Assembly: GCA_003024785.1 (NCBI GenBank)
Contig: PUQB01000169.1
Location: forward strand, 120,165-184,164
DNA from: Selaginella tamariscina
Lineage: Eukaryota; Streptophyta; Lycopodiopsida; Selaginellales; Selaginellaceae
Direction: 5' to 3'
DNA: 64,000 nucleotides
Below, one piece after another: positions 21,901 to 36,923 of this stretch (position 1 is the stretch's first letter; each line of letters begins with the position of its first letter). A program made the position numbers and the translations under genes. The notes under the pieces were generated by a model. The model searched no databases. It saw only the letters and a list, made by a program, of their open reading frames with translations, and had not been told where the DNA came from.

Positions 21901-24693
21901 AAGATTTCTGATTAAGGAATTACTCAACTTGAGCAATGAGGATGACGATTATAATTTTAAGAATAAATGTGTTCAAGAAGTTGATAATGAATGGCTATCA
22001 CTTCTTAGATTATTTGGGTTTGCATGATGAATTAAAATGTCCTTGAGGAGGTTAAGAATGTCCATCATAAAGTGTGATGGCCAAAAATAATGAACGAACC
22101 TATTTAAATCCATGATCATTGGAGCTGCTTACCCACGAGGAAGTTCATGGAACTGCACAATTAGACTCCATCATCATGTTTCTGTTTTGAGAGTCAACTT
22201 ATGAACAAAGAAATTAAATTATACTAGATAAAGTACGTACGCATTACTAATTATTTATCATTAAAGATGACCTTAATATGTGTAACTATGTTTTCGAGAA
22301 TACATATATATGTAACTCATGCATATGTGTACATGTGTGCATGGGTACACATTGCTATAACAGTCCTAATTTGTATCAAAATAAAATATTATATATATAT
22401 AATGCATCCACGTGTAACTTGGAAGGTCTTATATATATAATTGTATATATTTTATAGATATGTTACAAACATGGAAATATAATGTTTAGGATGGAGCTTA
22501 GTTGAGTTCTCATGGGGCGAAAAGTGTTCCAATGTTCAAGTGTTCGAGTGTTCAAGTACTTGCATCAAATGTGTGTGTGTGCGTGCACTCATTGTATAGC
22601 TATATATTATCAAAGTTATATGATTGTAAATATTAGCATTGTAGTTAGAATACATATTAATAATATATTATAGTTTTTTTTACAGATTCTAATGTAAGAA
22701 AGGGCATCTTTGAGGTATAAGACATCAAATACTCTAATTAGTAAAATAATTAGTAATTATTTATGTCTTTTTAATTTTGTAATTTCTTCTCCTTTTTATT
22801 AAACAGTGTAATGCAACAATAATATAATAACTTATGTTTTTCATTGGATATGTAAAGGTTGACATCTTTTAGTAGTTAATCCTAGGTTTTTTATTATTCT
22901 TTTCTCTAATTTAATTTTATAAACTCGTCACATATACCTTGCACATGAAGTACAATTTTAAAATACAAGTGTATTTAGAATATTAAATTTTTTAAAAGTA
23001 TTTTAATTTTGAAAACCTAATATAGAAAATAATCAAGAAATCAATTCCATATCATTGTGTAGGGAAAATATATTCGTTTAGTATACTATATTAATTAATA
23101 TCTTACCTACTTTCATTCAATACAATACAACACATGATATGAATTTTATTAATATTGTATGTTAGGGTTTGACATTGCTTTATTAAAAAGACTAAAAAAC
23201 AATAATTAAGTCTTGGTGCATTCTACAAATCTTTAAATATTAAAGAAAAAAGGAAAGAAGATCAAATATAAGGAAAGAACCGAGATTATTGAAAATGTTT
23301 TTAATAATGAGAGTAAATATTTTTAAATGATAATGAGAGTAAAATATTTTTAAATGATGGTGTGGATAACAACAATAAACTTAATAGAATATATGAGAAG
23401 GAAATATAAAAATTTACTTGGGAGGTAAAACATGAGTGGGAATATTTATAGAGTTAAATGTAAGGCTTAATGTCAATCTTAATGAAATTACAAAATCCTT
23501 TTGCAAGTACTAGATGCGCCACATTTTAAATTCTAAAACAACATTACAAGTTTACGTTTGTGGAATATGATAAGACCATGTTTAAAATAAGGCTCTTTGT
23601 ACTCATTTTGTATGTTTATGTTTATGCCTATTAAAAGACATAACAAAGCTCTTTAAAATCATTAATAATGAATAATGATTATAATGTGACAACTTTAGTT
23701 TGTTGTAGAATAGGATTTACTATTAAAATAAAGCAAGGTTTACTAAATATGCCTCCACGTATTGGTTAGGGTATATTCTTAAATACGACCTTATGAATAA
23801 AATTTATTAATGTTATTAGAGATGTTTTTAGGTAATCAAATTAAAAAATGTTCTTGATATGTAATATTGGTTGATGATAGTATTGATAATAGAAAAAAGA
23901 ATTATATAATGGTTTATATTAATTATTTAAAAGATGGAGGCATTAGAAATCGTCATATTATGGCTCATTGTGCATCTTTTGAACACGTGTGTATGTGTGT
24001 GCTCTTGGTACTTGCTGCTCTATTAACATTAAATTCTACATACATAGATAAAATATCATTAAACAATATATTTTTATTAAATATAAATAAATAAATAATA
24101 TAGTAAAAATGAAATAATATTAATACACCATTATAGAAGTTTTATATAATATTAATCACTTAAATTAATATAATGGCCTTTGCCATGGGGCTTTTGCAAA
24201 CAAACTAAGTTTATGATTAAATTATATTTGCATCACTGTGTGTGTTTATGTTGCTTAATTTAATTAATATTTTAATACTATGTGTTTGCTCACAAACGTA
24301 TAGAATTATCTAATATATATATTTTCATAGACATAAGTTTACATAAAAGTCAAAAAATCCTTTTAAGTTGTTTATTTAACATTGTCAATAAAACTCACAT
24401 CATGTTTAATATTACATTTTATTTCTAGTTGACAAAAACTTGAAACCTTCACATTTATACAATAGTTAATAATAAACAAAGTTTATTTTTAAGTATACTA
24501 TGTTAATATACAAAATTATACACACACAAAGGACACATGCTAGTGTTTGCTAATTAAATATGTAAAGTTTAAGTTTGTATGTCCACAAGAGATATTAGCA
24601 ATTTAATAATAATTAAAGATTATTAATTAAATATGTTATATTAAAAAAATATAATCCTATGTGCTTTGATCCAAACAAAAAACCATGCAAGCT
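18976..24693. other. Gene-poor AT-rich stretch
   Basis: No ORF worth calling. From 20100 to 20600 there are short direct and inverted repeats around ATAATAGTTAACCATA and AAAACCAT, possibly a decayed foldback element. From 20600 to 22100 the base composition is less AT-rich and looks like long-decayed coding DNA of unknown origin. The rest is AT-rich intergenic DNA. Confidence 0.55.
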
Positions 24694-25916
24694 TCAAACA
24701 TTATAAGTAAGAAGAGAGGGTTGAAAAGGAAAGAATATATCACCTCCTTTACCCTGGCCAAAAACTGAATACCAATTGCTGCTTAACACATCATATACAC
24801 ACCCCCAATCTATCAAGTGGAAATACATTGTCACTTGGTTCTTCCCACCTACAACCTCGTACTGTTCAAAATTTAAGCTCAATCCTTTTTACCCCTTGTA
24901 GGAAGCATCTTAAGCGGCAAACGTGAAATCTCTTCCCACTTTTTACTCTCTTCCTCTAAAGTATAAATGCAAACCGTGCTCCACATGCTCTCGTCCTCCA
25001 AAGGAACAAGCATTACAAGCATAAACTTATTCTCACATAGCACAAAGTAGGGTTCGACATAACGTGGCCTGCGATTTCTAGTCATGTGCAAGTCATATCC
25101 TGGCTGCCAATAAATCAGGGTCCATGTTGCCAAACACTTCACATCTTGACAAGGATCAAACACGTTCATAGATTTAAGTGAACATGTATCATCCGGAGTC
25201 ATACTTATAAATACAAGTGGTTGTTGCGTAGCGCCCATGGAAACACATGAACTTAAAATGATTTCTTTACCCTCTTCACCAAATGGTATCACATTAGAAG
25301 CCACCCAATTTGCATTGCTGGAGGTGTAGACATGCAGCACAGGCTTTAACCATGTTGATGATTTCCTTTCCACAAGGCATGCTATGATGAACCTTGTACT
25401 ATCAGTAAGGCACTCTTGAATAGCAACAAAGATTACAGGATCAATATAGGAATTCCTTGATATCGTGAAAGACAACTGGTGAGGAACATGGGGTAGAGGG
25501 GGCAATTGAGTGAACCATCTGTTGAAGGGATTGCAAACGACAGCACAACCATTGTATCCTGCACCATGGATGCAAACCAACCCATTTGAAGAAGCAGATA
25601 TACTGTAGAAAACATATATTACATCATCACGATGGGGTATTTCAATATGTAGTGGTAGCTTTCTCCACGACTTAGAGCCCTCCTCCATGAGAGAAAATCC
25701 AAATGTGCATATATCATGATTCTTCTCTAGTACAGGCCGAATAAACCAAGTACCCTTAACTTTGTTCTTGATTTGAGCGTTCCAGTCCTTGCAAACGCAT
25801 CTAAACCGACATAATGTAGGAAGTGGCATGTGGCGAAATAAGATAGAGTAAATATCTTGTGGAAGTTGTGTCTAAATAGTTGAAAGTGATTGTTTTCTTT
25901 TAGATTTGTTGATCAT
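24694..25916 (-). pseudogene. F-box protein gene with two lesions
   Basis: Read on the minus strand. An F-box motif reads LPQDIYSILFRHMPLPTLCRFRCVCKDWN, followed by about 300 residues of kelch-like or F-box-associated sequence (SNGLVCIHGAGYNGCAVVCNPF, WTLIYWQPGYDLH, VCIYTLEEESKKWEEISRLP), the usual layout of plant SCF substrate receptors. The largest open part is 25829-24879. Upstream, an in-frame TAG at 25872-25874 separates the F-box from the nearest ATG at 25914-25916. At 24879-24890 a one-base change in an A-run shifts frame; the last 60 residues (LSLNFEQYEVVGGKNQ...) continue in another frame to 24694. With only two small lesions this is either a recent pseudogene or a gene spoiled by base-calling errors. 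Confidence 0.75.
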
Positions 25917-26062
25917 GCCATCCCATCTCTTCTTACCATGGCCATGTTTCTTCTCATTTACATGTTTTATAATTACCCTTTTAACCATCTTCGTTTACAA
26001 TAGAATGGAATCAGACCAACACAAACCTAATCTAGGTTCCTAACTTCTCTTTTTTTATATCG
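25917..26062. promoter_or_regulatory. Presumed upstream region of F-box gene
   Basis: About 150 bases between the F-box coding start and a minisatellite. No clear TATA box was identified. Confidence 0.2.
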
Positions 26063-26330
26063 TAGGACACCACGCGCACATACATGTAATCCTGATGGTC
26101 ACACGAGGACCCAACACGTGGACATTATCAGATGGTGACACAAGGACACCACGGGACGTAATCGGATGGTCACATGAGGACACACGCACACGGATGTAAT
26201 CGGATGGTCACACGAGGACACCGCACACACGCATGTAATCCATGGTCACATAAAGAAACCATGCACACGTGTAGAATCTAATGGTCACACGAGGACACCA
26301 TGCATGTGATCCAATGGTCACACATATAAG
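26063..26330. repeat. Minisatellite with GGTCACACGAGGACAC core
   Basis: About seven degenerate units of 35-45 bp share ATGGTCACACGAGGACACCA, CACACG and TGTAATC. The array is short and imperfect. Confidence 0.8.
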
Positions 26331-27395
26331 AATCAATAATATAAACTTATCTAATAGTTAAGATTTTATAATAAAAAATATCCATCTCATTGTTAGCATT
26401 GAGCAAATTATATTAATTATAAATGTAAAGTACATTTATTAATAAATAATAAAAATGTAAAAGAATTTAAATTGTTAACCATCAACTACCAAACAAAGGT
26501 TAGATGTTTTATTTATTTATTTATATCTTAATCTAAATTTATAAATCATCTAAATTCTTATGGGAATATATTATATATCTAAACTATATAATATTTTTTA
26601 GATATATTACATATATCTAATATATAAATTGAAATGATGAGCTAAATTATTCAAAACTAAGAAAATAAAGAATATTCAATGATACACAACTAATGATGCT
26701 TTTGTACAGTTTCGTCATGTGTGTTGAATTGACATTTTAAAAAACTTTTTGTTTTGAAAGCCATAAAATTATATTTGATATATACATAAATACAATTAGA
26801 ATGTGATAATATGCAAAAAAATTTCTTTTAATTGGATTAAGAAAATAATAATTGGCCTTTGATATGTTCAAGATGCCATGAATTTGCATGTTCCATGTTT
26901 TCTTCAATTTTCTTCTTTGTCCTATGGCATCCATCACTTTCTACATGTAAAAGTTAATAAATAAACACACACATGCATACACATTCATGTGCTACCTTCT
27001 TCATCACAACATATATTTTGATTTATGTCCTTAAATATCACTTCATACAAAACAAAAGATAAGGTTCTTTGTGTGTCCTTTAGTTGATGAACTCTTTGCT
27101 CACGCACACTGTTTATACTTGTGCATTCATGTACTAAACTAGCAACATGCTCCTTGCTTCTAAACATTGTTAACTATTCTTTAAATTTGAACTTAACTTA
27201 GCCTAAATATGGCTTGTCTTCTCACTTGTTGGCCCAATTGTCACGATAGCAATAGCATACAGAGTGGTAGAAACAAAGAGTGGAAAGAAATACATAAATA
27301 ATTGATAAAGAGGGATAATTAAGATAATATGAAATGCAAATACATGTATACACACACGTTAACACACATGCATATGTATATATAATATTTTTCAT
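26331..27395. other. AT-rich stretch, no gene
   Basis: No convincing coding sequence. The small minus-strand ORFs at 26737 and 26985 show no family features. Confidence 0.5.
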
Positions 27396-28372
27396 TGTCA
27401 GAGTTTTAACCCAAAGGGCCAACACGTGGCAACACGTGGCTGCCAGGTGGCCATTCGGCGTCATCACCCTGTGTGAGCAATGCTAAGTTTCCCAGAACAA
27501 CCCCAACGACCCCTAAGGTTAGACTCTAATGCCCAAGTGGACAGGAGACTTAAGGTTTAGCCTAAGTCTCCCTAGAGTGTCTACCCCCAAAACCCTTGAG
27601 GGATAACCCTAGTTGACTTAGGGTTTAGCCTAAGTCTCCCTAGAGTGTCTGCCCCCAAAACCCTTGAGGGATAACCCTAGTTGACTTAGGGTCTTGCCCT
27701 AGAAGACCTAGACAGGCTCATGCCCTAACCCCCATCAAGGAGACGTGTGTTCCACACATACCCCTAGACAGAGCTAAGGCATCGTCACTTACCCCTTGAG
27801 GAATCACCCTCATCCGGGAGTACATCCCCTTTAGGGCGACAAGGGGTACCCTGAACCACGACTAACCCCTAAGGGTTTGAGTGGCCAAGTTATACCTTAG
27901 ACCTAGGGCTAGTACTTAGTGAGGACACGAGTGTGCGCCGTAGGCGGACATGAGTTTTCTACTAAGCAAACTCCCTAAGGCTAGATTTGGGATAACCCTA
28001 AGCACATGACCTTGCGAGTGCCTTACGAAAGGGCTTTTGATAATGAGCTTAGGTTGTTCAACCCCTGGATTCCAAGGAGAACACTCCCCTAGCCAAGTGT
28101 GCCAAAACACACTTAATTACGAGACCTAACCTCCCTTGAGCGGATGCCCAAGGCTTAGCACCCTAGTGCAAGCACAAGCATGCCTGTTTGCTAAAGTATC
28201 CAACCCCTTAGTGACAAGCCCATGACATAACCCCAAAGGGCGTGCCTCGGGCGTTGTACTATGTGACGTTTAGCCCAGTGTCACATCTCCATGTGACACT
28301 GCCTTCCATGATGTGGGCTATCATGCCATAGCCCTTAGATTCAAGAGTTGCACCAAGTACCACAAACGTGGT

Positions 28373-28950
28373 TGTTAGGAGCATAGTTAGACATTAGTAG
28401 AATTTCTTGTTATTTTATGGGAAAAATATCAAAAACAATATATATTATGGAAAATCGAGAGTGGAAGGGATATATCGGAGTACGAGTTACTGATGCACAC
28501 CGCAATACAGGGCGTCATCGCAATACGGTAAAAGCGGAGTACGGCATTTATGGATAAGGATAAGAAGGAGTTACAGTAACCGAATGGATAAGGCTAGGAG
28601 GCAGTTGTGGTAACTGCTAGTACGGGTATAAATAGACCAGATTAGGACTAGAAGGGCATCCCGAGTATACTGTTATTTTGTACTATGTGCCGTGAGCGGA
28701 CATAATATAAGTTTCCTTTCTCTCTCAATACGTCTATCTCTTACTCATATTTCTGTGATGTAGTATACTATTCTTATTTTCCAGTACTATGACGGGATCC
28801 GTAGTACTGCTACCTGCTATACACCTTGCCATCCTTACCCTCTTTCCTGATTTCCTAATTTTCTATGTCTGATTACATCCGTAATTCAATCGGTAGACCC
28901 GTAGTACGGGTTTATCGAAGTACGGAGAGTAGGAAATTACGGGTTTAACA
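28373..28950 (+). repeat. 5' LTR of Ty3 element 28373-37500
   Basis: 578 bp, TGTTAGGAGC...GGGTTTAACA. It contains a plausible TATA-like TATAAATAG near 28628. Confidence 0.9.
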
Positions 28951-31900
28951 TATGGCGACCACGGAGGGATGGTCATGTTAGTAGGTGATTGATAATGTGT
29001 TTGTAATATGTAGCAGGAGAGGCAGATTGATACTCAAAGGAGTTGTGACGAAAGGAAAAGATTGAGACTAGGCGAAGTCTTGGATGCGATTGGTGTAGCT
29101 ATGGCGAAAAGGGAGCAAAGTGAGCCGAAGACCTCGTGAGAATGGATCTGTGGCTTATAGAAGGTGAATGGATGATTATCGACGTATTCTTGCAGAACGC
29201 CAAAGATATGAAGAAATTAAGCAGAGACAACAAAGAGAACGTGAGGAGCGGTATGTACGGCGACAAGCAGTAATAGAGACACGGCAGAGGATTGAAGAAC
29301 GTGAGGAACAGAAAAGAAAGGAACAAGCCGAAGCTCGAGGACAGGAGCAACAAACGACAAAGTGGTGAAGCCACATGAGAGAAGGACGTGAATCAGGGAA
29401 GTGACGAGCACGAGTCCCGAATATCAACGAGGAAACTGGGAACAATTGTTAGAAGAATTACCGGACGAGATGGGAACATTAACAATTACGAAGGTAATAC
29501 CAGCTACTTTTTCAGGTCTTGAAAATGAAGATACGAATGGCATATTCAGCAGTTTGAGAAGGCGTGCATAGCCAATGAAATCAAGGATGAAGATGAGAAA
29601 TTACGAATATTTCCATTTACGTTGAAGGGAGATGCTAGCGATTGGTATTACGAAAATGCTAACACAATTGATAAGTACATGTACTACTTACAGTATTCAG
29701 GAATTATTATGTACGAAAGTATCGAAAACGAGATCCGACAGTGCAGTTGCAAGAAATACGACAAGGACCTACTGAGGCAGTGGAGGATTACACTCGACGA
29801 TTTGGAGATTATATAATCGCTGCGAGGTCGGAGATATGATAAACTTGCAAAGAAATGGTATATCAATGGATTACGAGACAATTTACAGCTTCAAGTACGA
29901 CTGATCAAACCGCCTGATTTATTGAAGCAATTAAAGAGGCAGAACAACTTGAAGTGGTGATACCCAAAATATGTAGATGAAGATGAACGGGAAACAGAAG
30001 GCAATACCGGAAGGATAGCGAAATACGATCAAGAACCAAAGCAGTATTTTGTACAACATGCAAAATGGGGCATAATTCTTCTGAATGTAAGATACCCAAA
30101 TGTCAGATGTGTGGAGGAATAGGTCATGAAGCGAGGCAATGTCGGAACATGGGACGTACTGACAATTTTCCATCACAACCTAGATGGAACAACAATCGGA
30201 ATGCTAATTCATACGATTATCCACAAAGATCGTATAATGGGGAACGCAGAAATGGAAATGGAAGGAGATTTCCCCGTGAATCTGGAGCATTATACCGCAA
30301 ATAATAATATGGATATACCACGCAGAGGACAACCTTTGTTACCAGCTCCGGCACATTAGGACCACCGTTATTACCACCAATACCACCTCCACCAGCATTA
30401 CGAGGACAGAATCCAAATGTGACATGTTTTAGATGTGGAGAAAAAGGACACTATTCTACTGAATGTAATCGACTTAACAATATTCGCTGTTACACATGTG
30501 GAGAGTTGGGACATTATTCATCAGAATGTCCGCAACGTGAATTTAACACCGGAACATCATCCACTGAACCAGCGACACGGAGAATTGAAGTTCAACAAGA
30601 GGATAACTTACCAGATGAGTATCAAGAACAAAATTTCGAGTGTAAATGGGAGCAAGATGCAGAATTACCCTCAACTGAGACGTATGCGGTAACACGAGCC
30701 AAGCGAGTACGAATGGAGCCAAACAAAGAGGAACCAATACGGAAGAATTGGGAGAAAGAAAAGGCTACAGTACAACGAGTAACTGATCAAATTCAGAAAA
30801 TACAACAAGGGGAAAGTCAAGATTCGACAATTAATGAAGTAAGCACACAGTCACAGCAATCTACATCAACAGTACCACTTGGAGATCGTATTGTGGCGGT
30901 GATTCTGCAACAACCTGTACAGTTAACTATAAAGGAGTTATTGACATTAGCACCATTTTTACGAACACAGATAACAAGTGCTTTGGATGTTCAAGGCGAT
31001 ACAAGTCAGGTAGGAGTGAATACCACGGAAGTTTTTACAGATGAGAAGGACTGGGATGAGGAGGTGCCAATGATTACGGCTCGAATTGGTAAAAACAATA
31101 TTCAGAATATACCCATTGATGGAGGTTCAGGAGTCAACATAATTGAAGAACAGATTTGTAAACAATTGGGACTGGGCCTATTGAAAATGCGCCTTTCTTG
31201 GTACGGATGGCTGATCAGAGGAAAGTAAGACCCATTGGTATAATCAGATCTGTGTGTATGGAAATTGCAGGAATCAAGTTTAAAGTGTCTTTAGTCGTAT
31301 TACGTATCGAGCAGACTAGTAAACCATACCAGATATTATTGGGAAGACCATGGTTAAGGGATGCGAAAGTACGACACAATTGGGAGCATGACGAAATGGT
31401 ACTCTATAAGAGTGGACGAGAAGCGGTTGTTCGAACGCAGCAGAAGAAACCAATAGGACGACCGACCCGACCATTGCAAATGGAGGATTTCGACTGGCAT
31501 TACGGTTTGAATAGAGAAGAAGAAAAACTCCTATTCGAAAGTAATCCAGACCTCATAGAGATAGCACAAGCGGATTTATACCAGATGACGCCGGAAGAAG
31601 AAAACATGGACAAGACAGTAACTAGTGATCAACAACACCAACACATGAATACTCTTGGACTAACGGATAAGTTTAAACAACCTGTGCAGCAGCAGCTACA
31701 ATTCGAGACGGAGCATGAACAAAGCATACGTACTCAACAAAAACTGGAAATTACTACGAATGAGAAGACTGAAGAAGTTGAAATTAAAACAAGTGAATAT
31801 GGACCACGAAAAGTACGAATAGCAGTTGATCTCGAGCCGGAATACCGAAGACAATTGATATCCGTACTACGTCAAAATGCAGATGTTTTTGCATGGAGCT

Positions 31901-34900
31901 ATGAAGATCTTAAGGGAGTTCCACCTACGATTTGCACTCATAAGATAGAATTATTACCACATGCAGTTCCGAGGAAACAGCAAGCATATCGAATGAATCC
32001 AACATTTTTAGCGAAAGTGAGAGAAGAAGTGGACAAATTATTACAGGCCGGATTCATATATCCAATTGAAAACCGCAATGGTTATCACCAATAGTCGTAG
32101 TCCCAAAGAAGAATGGCAAATTACGTATCTGTGTTAATTATAAGAAGTTGAATGATGTAACGAGGCGAGATACGTACCCAATACCATTCACCGAAGAATT
32201 GTTGGATACAGTAGCAGGACATGAAATGTATTCTTTTCTGGATGGATTTTCAGGATACAACCAAGTTCAAGTAGATCCTGAGGATCAACCGAAAACGGCA
32301 TTCATCAGTCCTTGGGGTACATATGCGTATCGTGTGATGCCTTTTGGGCTATGTAATGCGCCATTTACCTTTCAACGTTTGGTTAGCGAAACATTCGGGA
32401 TTATTTGACCACGTTTATGAAAGTTTTCTTGGATGATTTCAGTATTTATGGAGCGCAAGATATACACTTGGACTGTTTAGCTAAATGTTTTGGGAAATGC
32501 CGATTGAACAATATAGCTCTTAATCCGGAGAAGTGCGTGTTTTCCGTGAGATCAGGGATTTTGCTTGGACACATTATCTGCAAGGACGGAATAATGGTGG
32601 ATCAAGATAAAATCAAAGTTATACAAACAATGCAACCACCTAAAGACGTAAGTGGAGTACGACGGCTTTTAGGAAAGATGGGATATCATCGAAGGTTTAT
32701 TAAAAATTATGCAGCAATAGCGAAGCCATTAACAATGCTGTTGAGGAAAACACAACCATTCAAATGGGATGCGGAATGCGAACAGAGTTTCAATACACTG
32801 AAGCATGCATTAATGAAGGCTCCTATCTTAGCGAGTCCAAATTGGCAACAGGAGTTTCATGTACAAGTGGACGCATCGTCATACGCTATTGGATGCATAT
32901 TAACGCAAACCCAAGAGGATGGGAAAGATCGACCATTATATTACGCAAGTCGACGATTAGCACCTGCGGAAGAAAATTACACGACTACGGAAAAAGAGCT
33001 CTCGGAATGGTTTATGCAGCAAAGAAATTTCGACATTATTTACTTGCAAACAAAGTCAAGTTCATTGTTGATCATCAAGCTTTGACACATTTGCTAAGCA
33101 AGACTAAGCTAGAAGGAAGATTAGTACGCTGGTTTTTATTATTACAGGAGTTCGATTTTCAAATCATTCACAAACCAGGCAAATTACACCAACAAGCAGA
33201 TTTCCTAAGTCGAATTACGAATGACGAAGAAGGTGTTGGCGTGAATGATGAATTACCAGATGCTAACTTATTCCAGGTACAACAGGAACAACCACCAAAG
33301 CAGGAAATTACGAAGGATATCTGCAAGATATTAAATATTTCTTAACTACTGGAACAGCACCGATTAAGTACGCGACAACGCAGCAGCGAAAGCAACTCGT
33401 ATTACGATGTAAGCCATACTGCAGTGTCAGGTATACTATATAAGAAAGGCAAAGATGAAGTGTTAAGGAGGTGTGTGCCAATGGAGGAAGTGCAGACCGT
33501 ATTACGGGAAGCTCATTCTGGAGAACATGGCGGACATTTTGCAGGAACATTAACAGCACGAAAAATATTACAGTCTGGATTATGGTGGCCCACGTTATTC
33601 AAGGACGCTATCGACTATTGTCAAAAGTGTTTGAAATGCAACGAACACCAACCAGCTCCACATCATCAAGTACAACCATTGCATCCAACGGAACCATTAG
33701 CTCCATTTATGAAATGGGGAATGGATTTCATGGGACCAATCAATCCTAAAAGTAGTAAGCGGAATCAATATATATTGGTACTCACGGATTATGTTACTAA
33801 ATGGGCAGAGGCTATCGCATTACGGGATTGTCGCAATACGGGTAGCTAAGTTTATCTACGAGAATATCGTAGTACGATTTGGGCCCCAATGGAACTTATC
33901 AGTGATCAAGGAAGTCATTTCGTTAACAACGTCATCAAAGTACTTTGCAACGAGTATTTAGTAAAACATTACACCTCTACTGCGTATTATCCACAAGGAA
34001 ACGGACAGGCAGAGGCTACCAACAAAATATTGAAGACAGTACTAACCAAGATAGTAAACACTAATCGTAAAATTGGGATGAAAAACTTCCATCAGCATTA
34101 TGGGCATATCGTACTACGTATAAAGTGGCACAAAGTTTACTCCATTTCAACTTACATATGGATTGGAAGCAATTACTCCTATAGAGTATATTATACCATC
34201 ATTACGGATGTCACTTGAATACGGCATTGGGGAAGCAGAGCAAGTTAAGCAACGGCTACTACAACTAGAAAAACTTGATGAAAAAGGCAACAAGCAGTTT
34301 TTAATATACAAGCTATACAAACCGTATTAAGGCATGGCACGATCGTTTACGACGAGTACAACGACGACCTTTATTCCGAGTCGGAGACATGGTATGGCAT
34401 TATCAAGGGAATCTTCGACCGATTGGTCATAAATTCAAGTCCAAATGGCAGGACCGTATATAATTACCGACATACGAGAAAACAATACGGTCATATTGAT
34501 GGATGTTACAACAAGAGTCATACTTACTACGAATATGAATCGAGTACGGAAATATACAACGAACAAGCCAGCAGAAGATCTCGACAACGATCCGGAATAC
34601 GGACGGCACGATCCGACGGACACAGACTATCAGTATTAAACTAACACGGAATACGATCAAAATCGTAACTCGGAAGACGATAAGGAAAAATGTGTAGCTA
34701 GTTGGAGAGTCGACGTCAGCAGAATCTTCTCGAAACATCAACAGAATAAGTCACACGAGCGAAGGACAGAATCCAAGATAGCGCAAGTCCGAGGAATGCA
34801 AAATCCAATGATGAGATATTTCTATGCAAATCTATCGAAAACCAAGGAAATTACACACACAACCAATCTAATTTGACACGTGGGCAGCTGCGCAGAAATT

Positions 34901-36923
34901 GACAGACCATAAATTCTCGGAGTATAAATTAAGGGTACTCGGCCGCCGCCAGCACTCATAGGGTTTCAAAATTCTTCCTTAGTTTCTTCGTCATTTCCAA
35001 CTTCCAATTTTCTTTCTTCTTCTTTTCCTTCTTCTATTTCAAGGGCGCGTATGGAATCTATGGATGAGTATACTGATACGACAAGCAATTCGGCAACAGG
35101 GGTCAATGTTGATTCCCAATCGGAGCCACGGTGTCAATTCCACTTGCGCCAGTGCTGTATCGGATTGTTCGTCCAGCACCAACACTGATTTCGGACATTC
35201 GCGAATGGATTGAGAGGATGCAGCTAGAGCGATATTTCGAAATATTCGTGCACAAGCGATTGGACCAACAAGGGGAACATTTGGTCGATCAGGCGATTAA
35301 GGCGTATCTACCACAATACAAGGCTTTGCAACTACAGGGTGGAGCATTTGCGTTTTCAAGTAAGCTCATTCGCAATCTGTTTCGATTTCCAGAACCAGAT
35401 ATTGCTTATGATCCAATTCCTCAAGTCCATACATATGTTCAACATTACACCGATAACATGGACAAGTTTCGGCAAAAACAGAAGACGGCGAATGCGGCAC
35501 CAACATCAATCCTGCGAGAACCGCATAAGGGACGTATTAAGGCTATTACAACTGCCTTCGCTTTCCGCAAAACGCAGGATTCAACAAGGAGATCGGGTAT
35601 ATTTATCACCAATCTGAGCAGGGAGAAACCAGATTGGGGGGAACTAGTCGTAGTAGGGCTACTACGGGAGTTGAAACACTGCACAACCCGAAAGGCAAGG
35701 ACAAGGAAACGACAGTATTTCCAGTGCTACATCATATTCTCACCAGTCTGAACATTACGTATGCGGACTTAGCACCGAAGGTACACCGGTAATTACGTCG
35801 CGAATAGGTTTTTGGTTAGGTCTAACGAATCAGTATCCTGATAATGTGTTTGATGTCCGTAATTTGGATGCGCCACTACCAACCAAAACAAAGAAGCGAC
35901 CAGGACGCAATCCACGAAGCTAGAGGAGCCACAGACAAAGGAGCCCGAAATCGTAATCCGGCTTTTGGATGAGGATGAAGGGGATGATCAAGTGTTGCAG
36001 CGGAGACCATTACCACGAGGAGATCAACGAAGAATGCGAAATAAGCCGACAGCATCAACTTCTGTACCACATACGACAGGTGATGGTACAGTACTATCAG
36101 ATCATAATACGGCTACAGGACCGAGTTCCACACAACCCATGGAGTATGACGATTCTGTGCCATTCACCAGTACGAATCCTCCCGTAGTTCCGTCACCACC
36201 ATCAGTACACCACCAAACTACGGCAGGTACATCTCATATCATACCCCTCAGGTAGAACCTCCAGCGCAGCATGTACGGGAGTCCACAGTACGACATTCAG
36301 GCAAGAACCGAATTTGGCAGAACCGACACCTGGACTATCTACCAAGAACGACAACGAATACGATAAAGAGGAGCACCCGCAACAGCCCTATTCACCGATA
36401 CAACAGATGGGTCATCACGCTTCGGATCGACAGGAGCGCGATGTCTCGAGAAGTTCGAAGCGCACTCGTGACCAGACAGCTTCACCCGGACTGCCACCAC
36501 AAGACCCACCACAGGATACGACTGTTGAAGGTCAGCTCACTCATCTTCGAAATGTCTTTGATGGTATTACGCAGCAGATAGCACTTCAACGCGCGGAAGC
36601 TACTTTCAGTCAGCAAGCTTCATGACCGTTGCAACACGCTTGACAAGCAGTATTCGGAGCAGTCGAATATCATACGCCGGTTGTACGATCAAAACAAGGT
36701 ACTTATGGACACAGTGCATACACTAGTTGAGCAAGTCCGTAGTATCCATGAGAAGGTCAGTGACTTCAACCCGGCAGCAACACCAACATCGGATGATGCG
36801 GACGAAGTATGGAAGTTACGTGAAGAAAATCTCAAGTTGAAGAGCTTCATCAGTTCTATGTGCGCACATGCGGGCACATCGTAAGATTGCATCGGGCGAT
36901 GCAACACTTCCAGTTTGGGGGGA

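Noticed and set aside
29099-29445. Hydrophobic minus-strand ORFs in the Ty3 gag region
   Set aside because: Shadows of a charged, Arg/Glu-rich plus-strand gag sequence.
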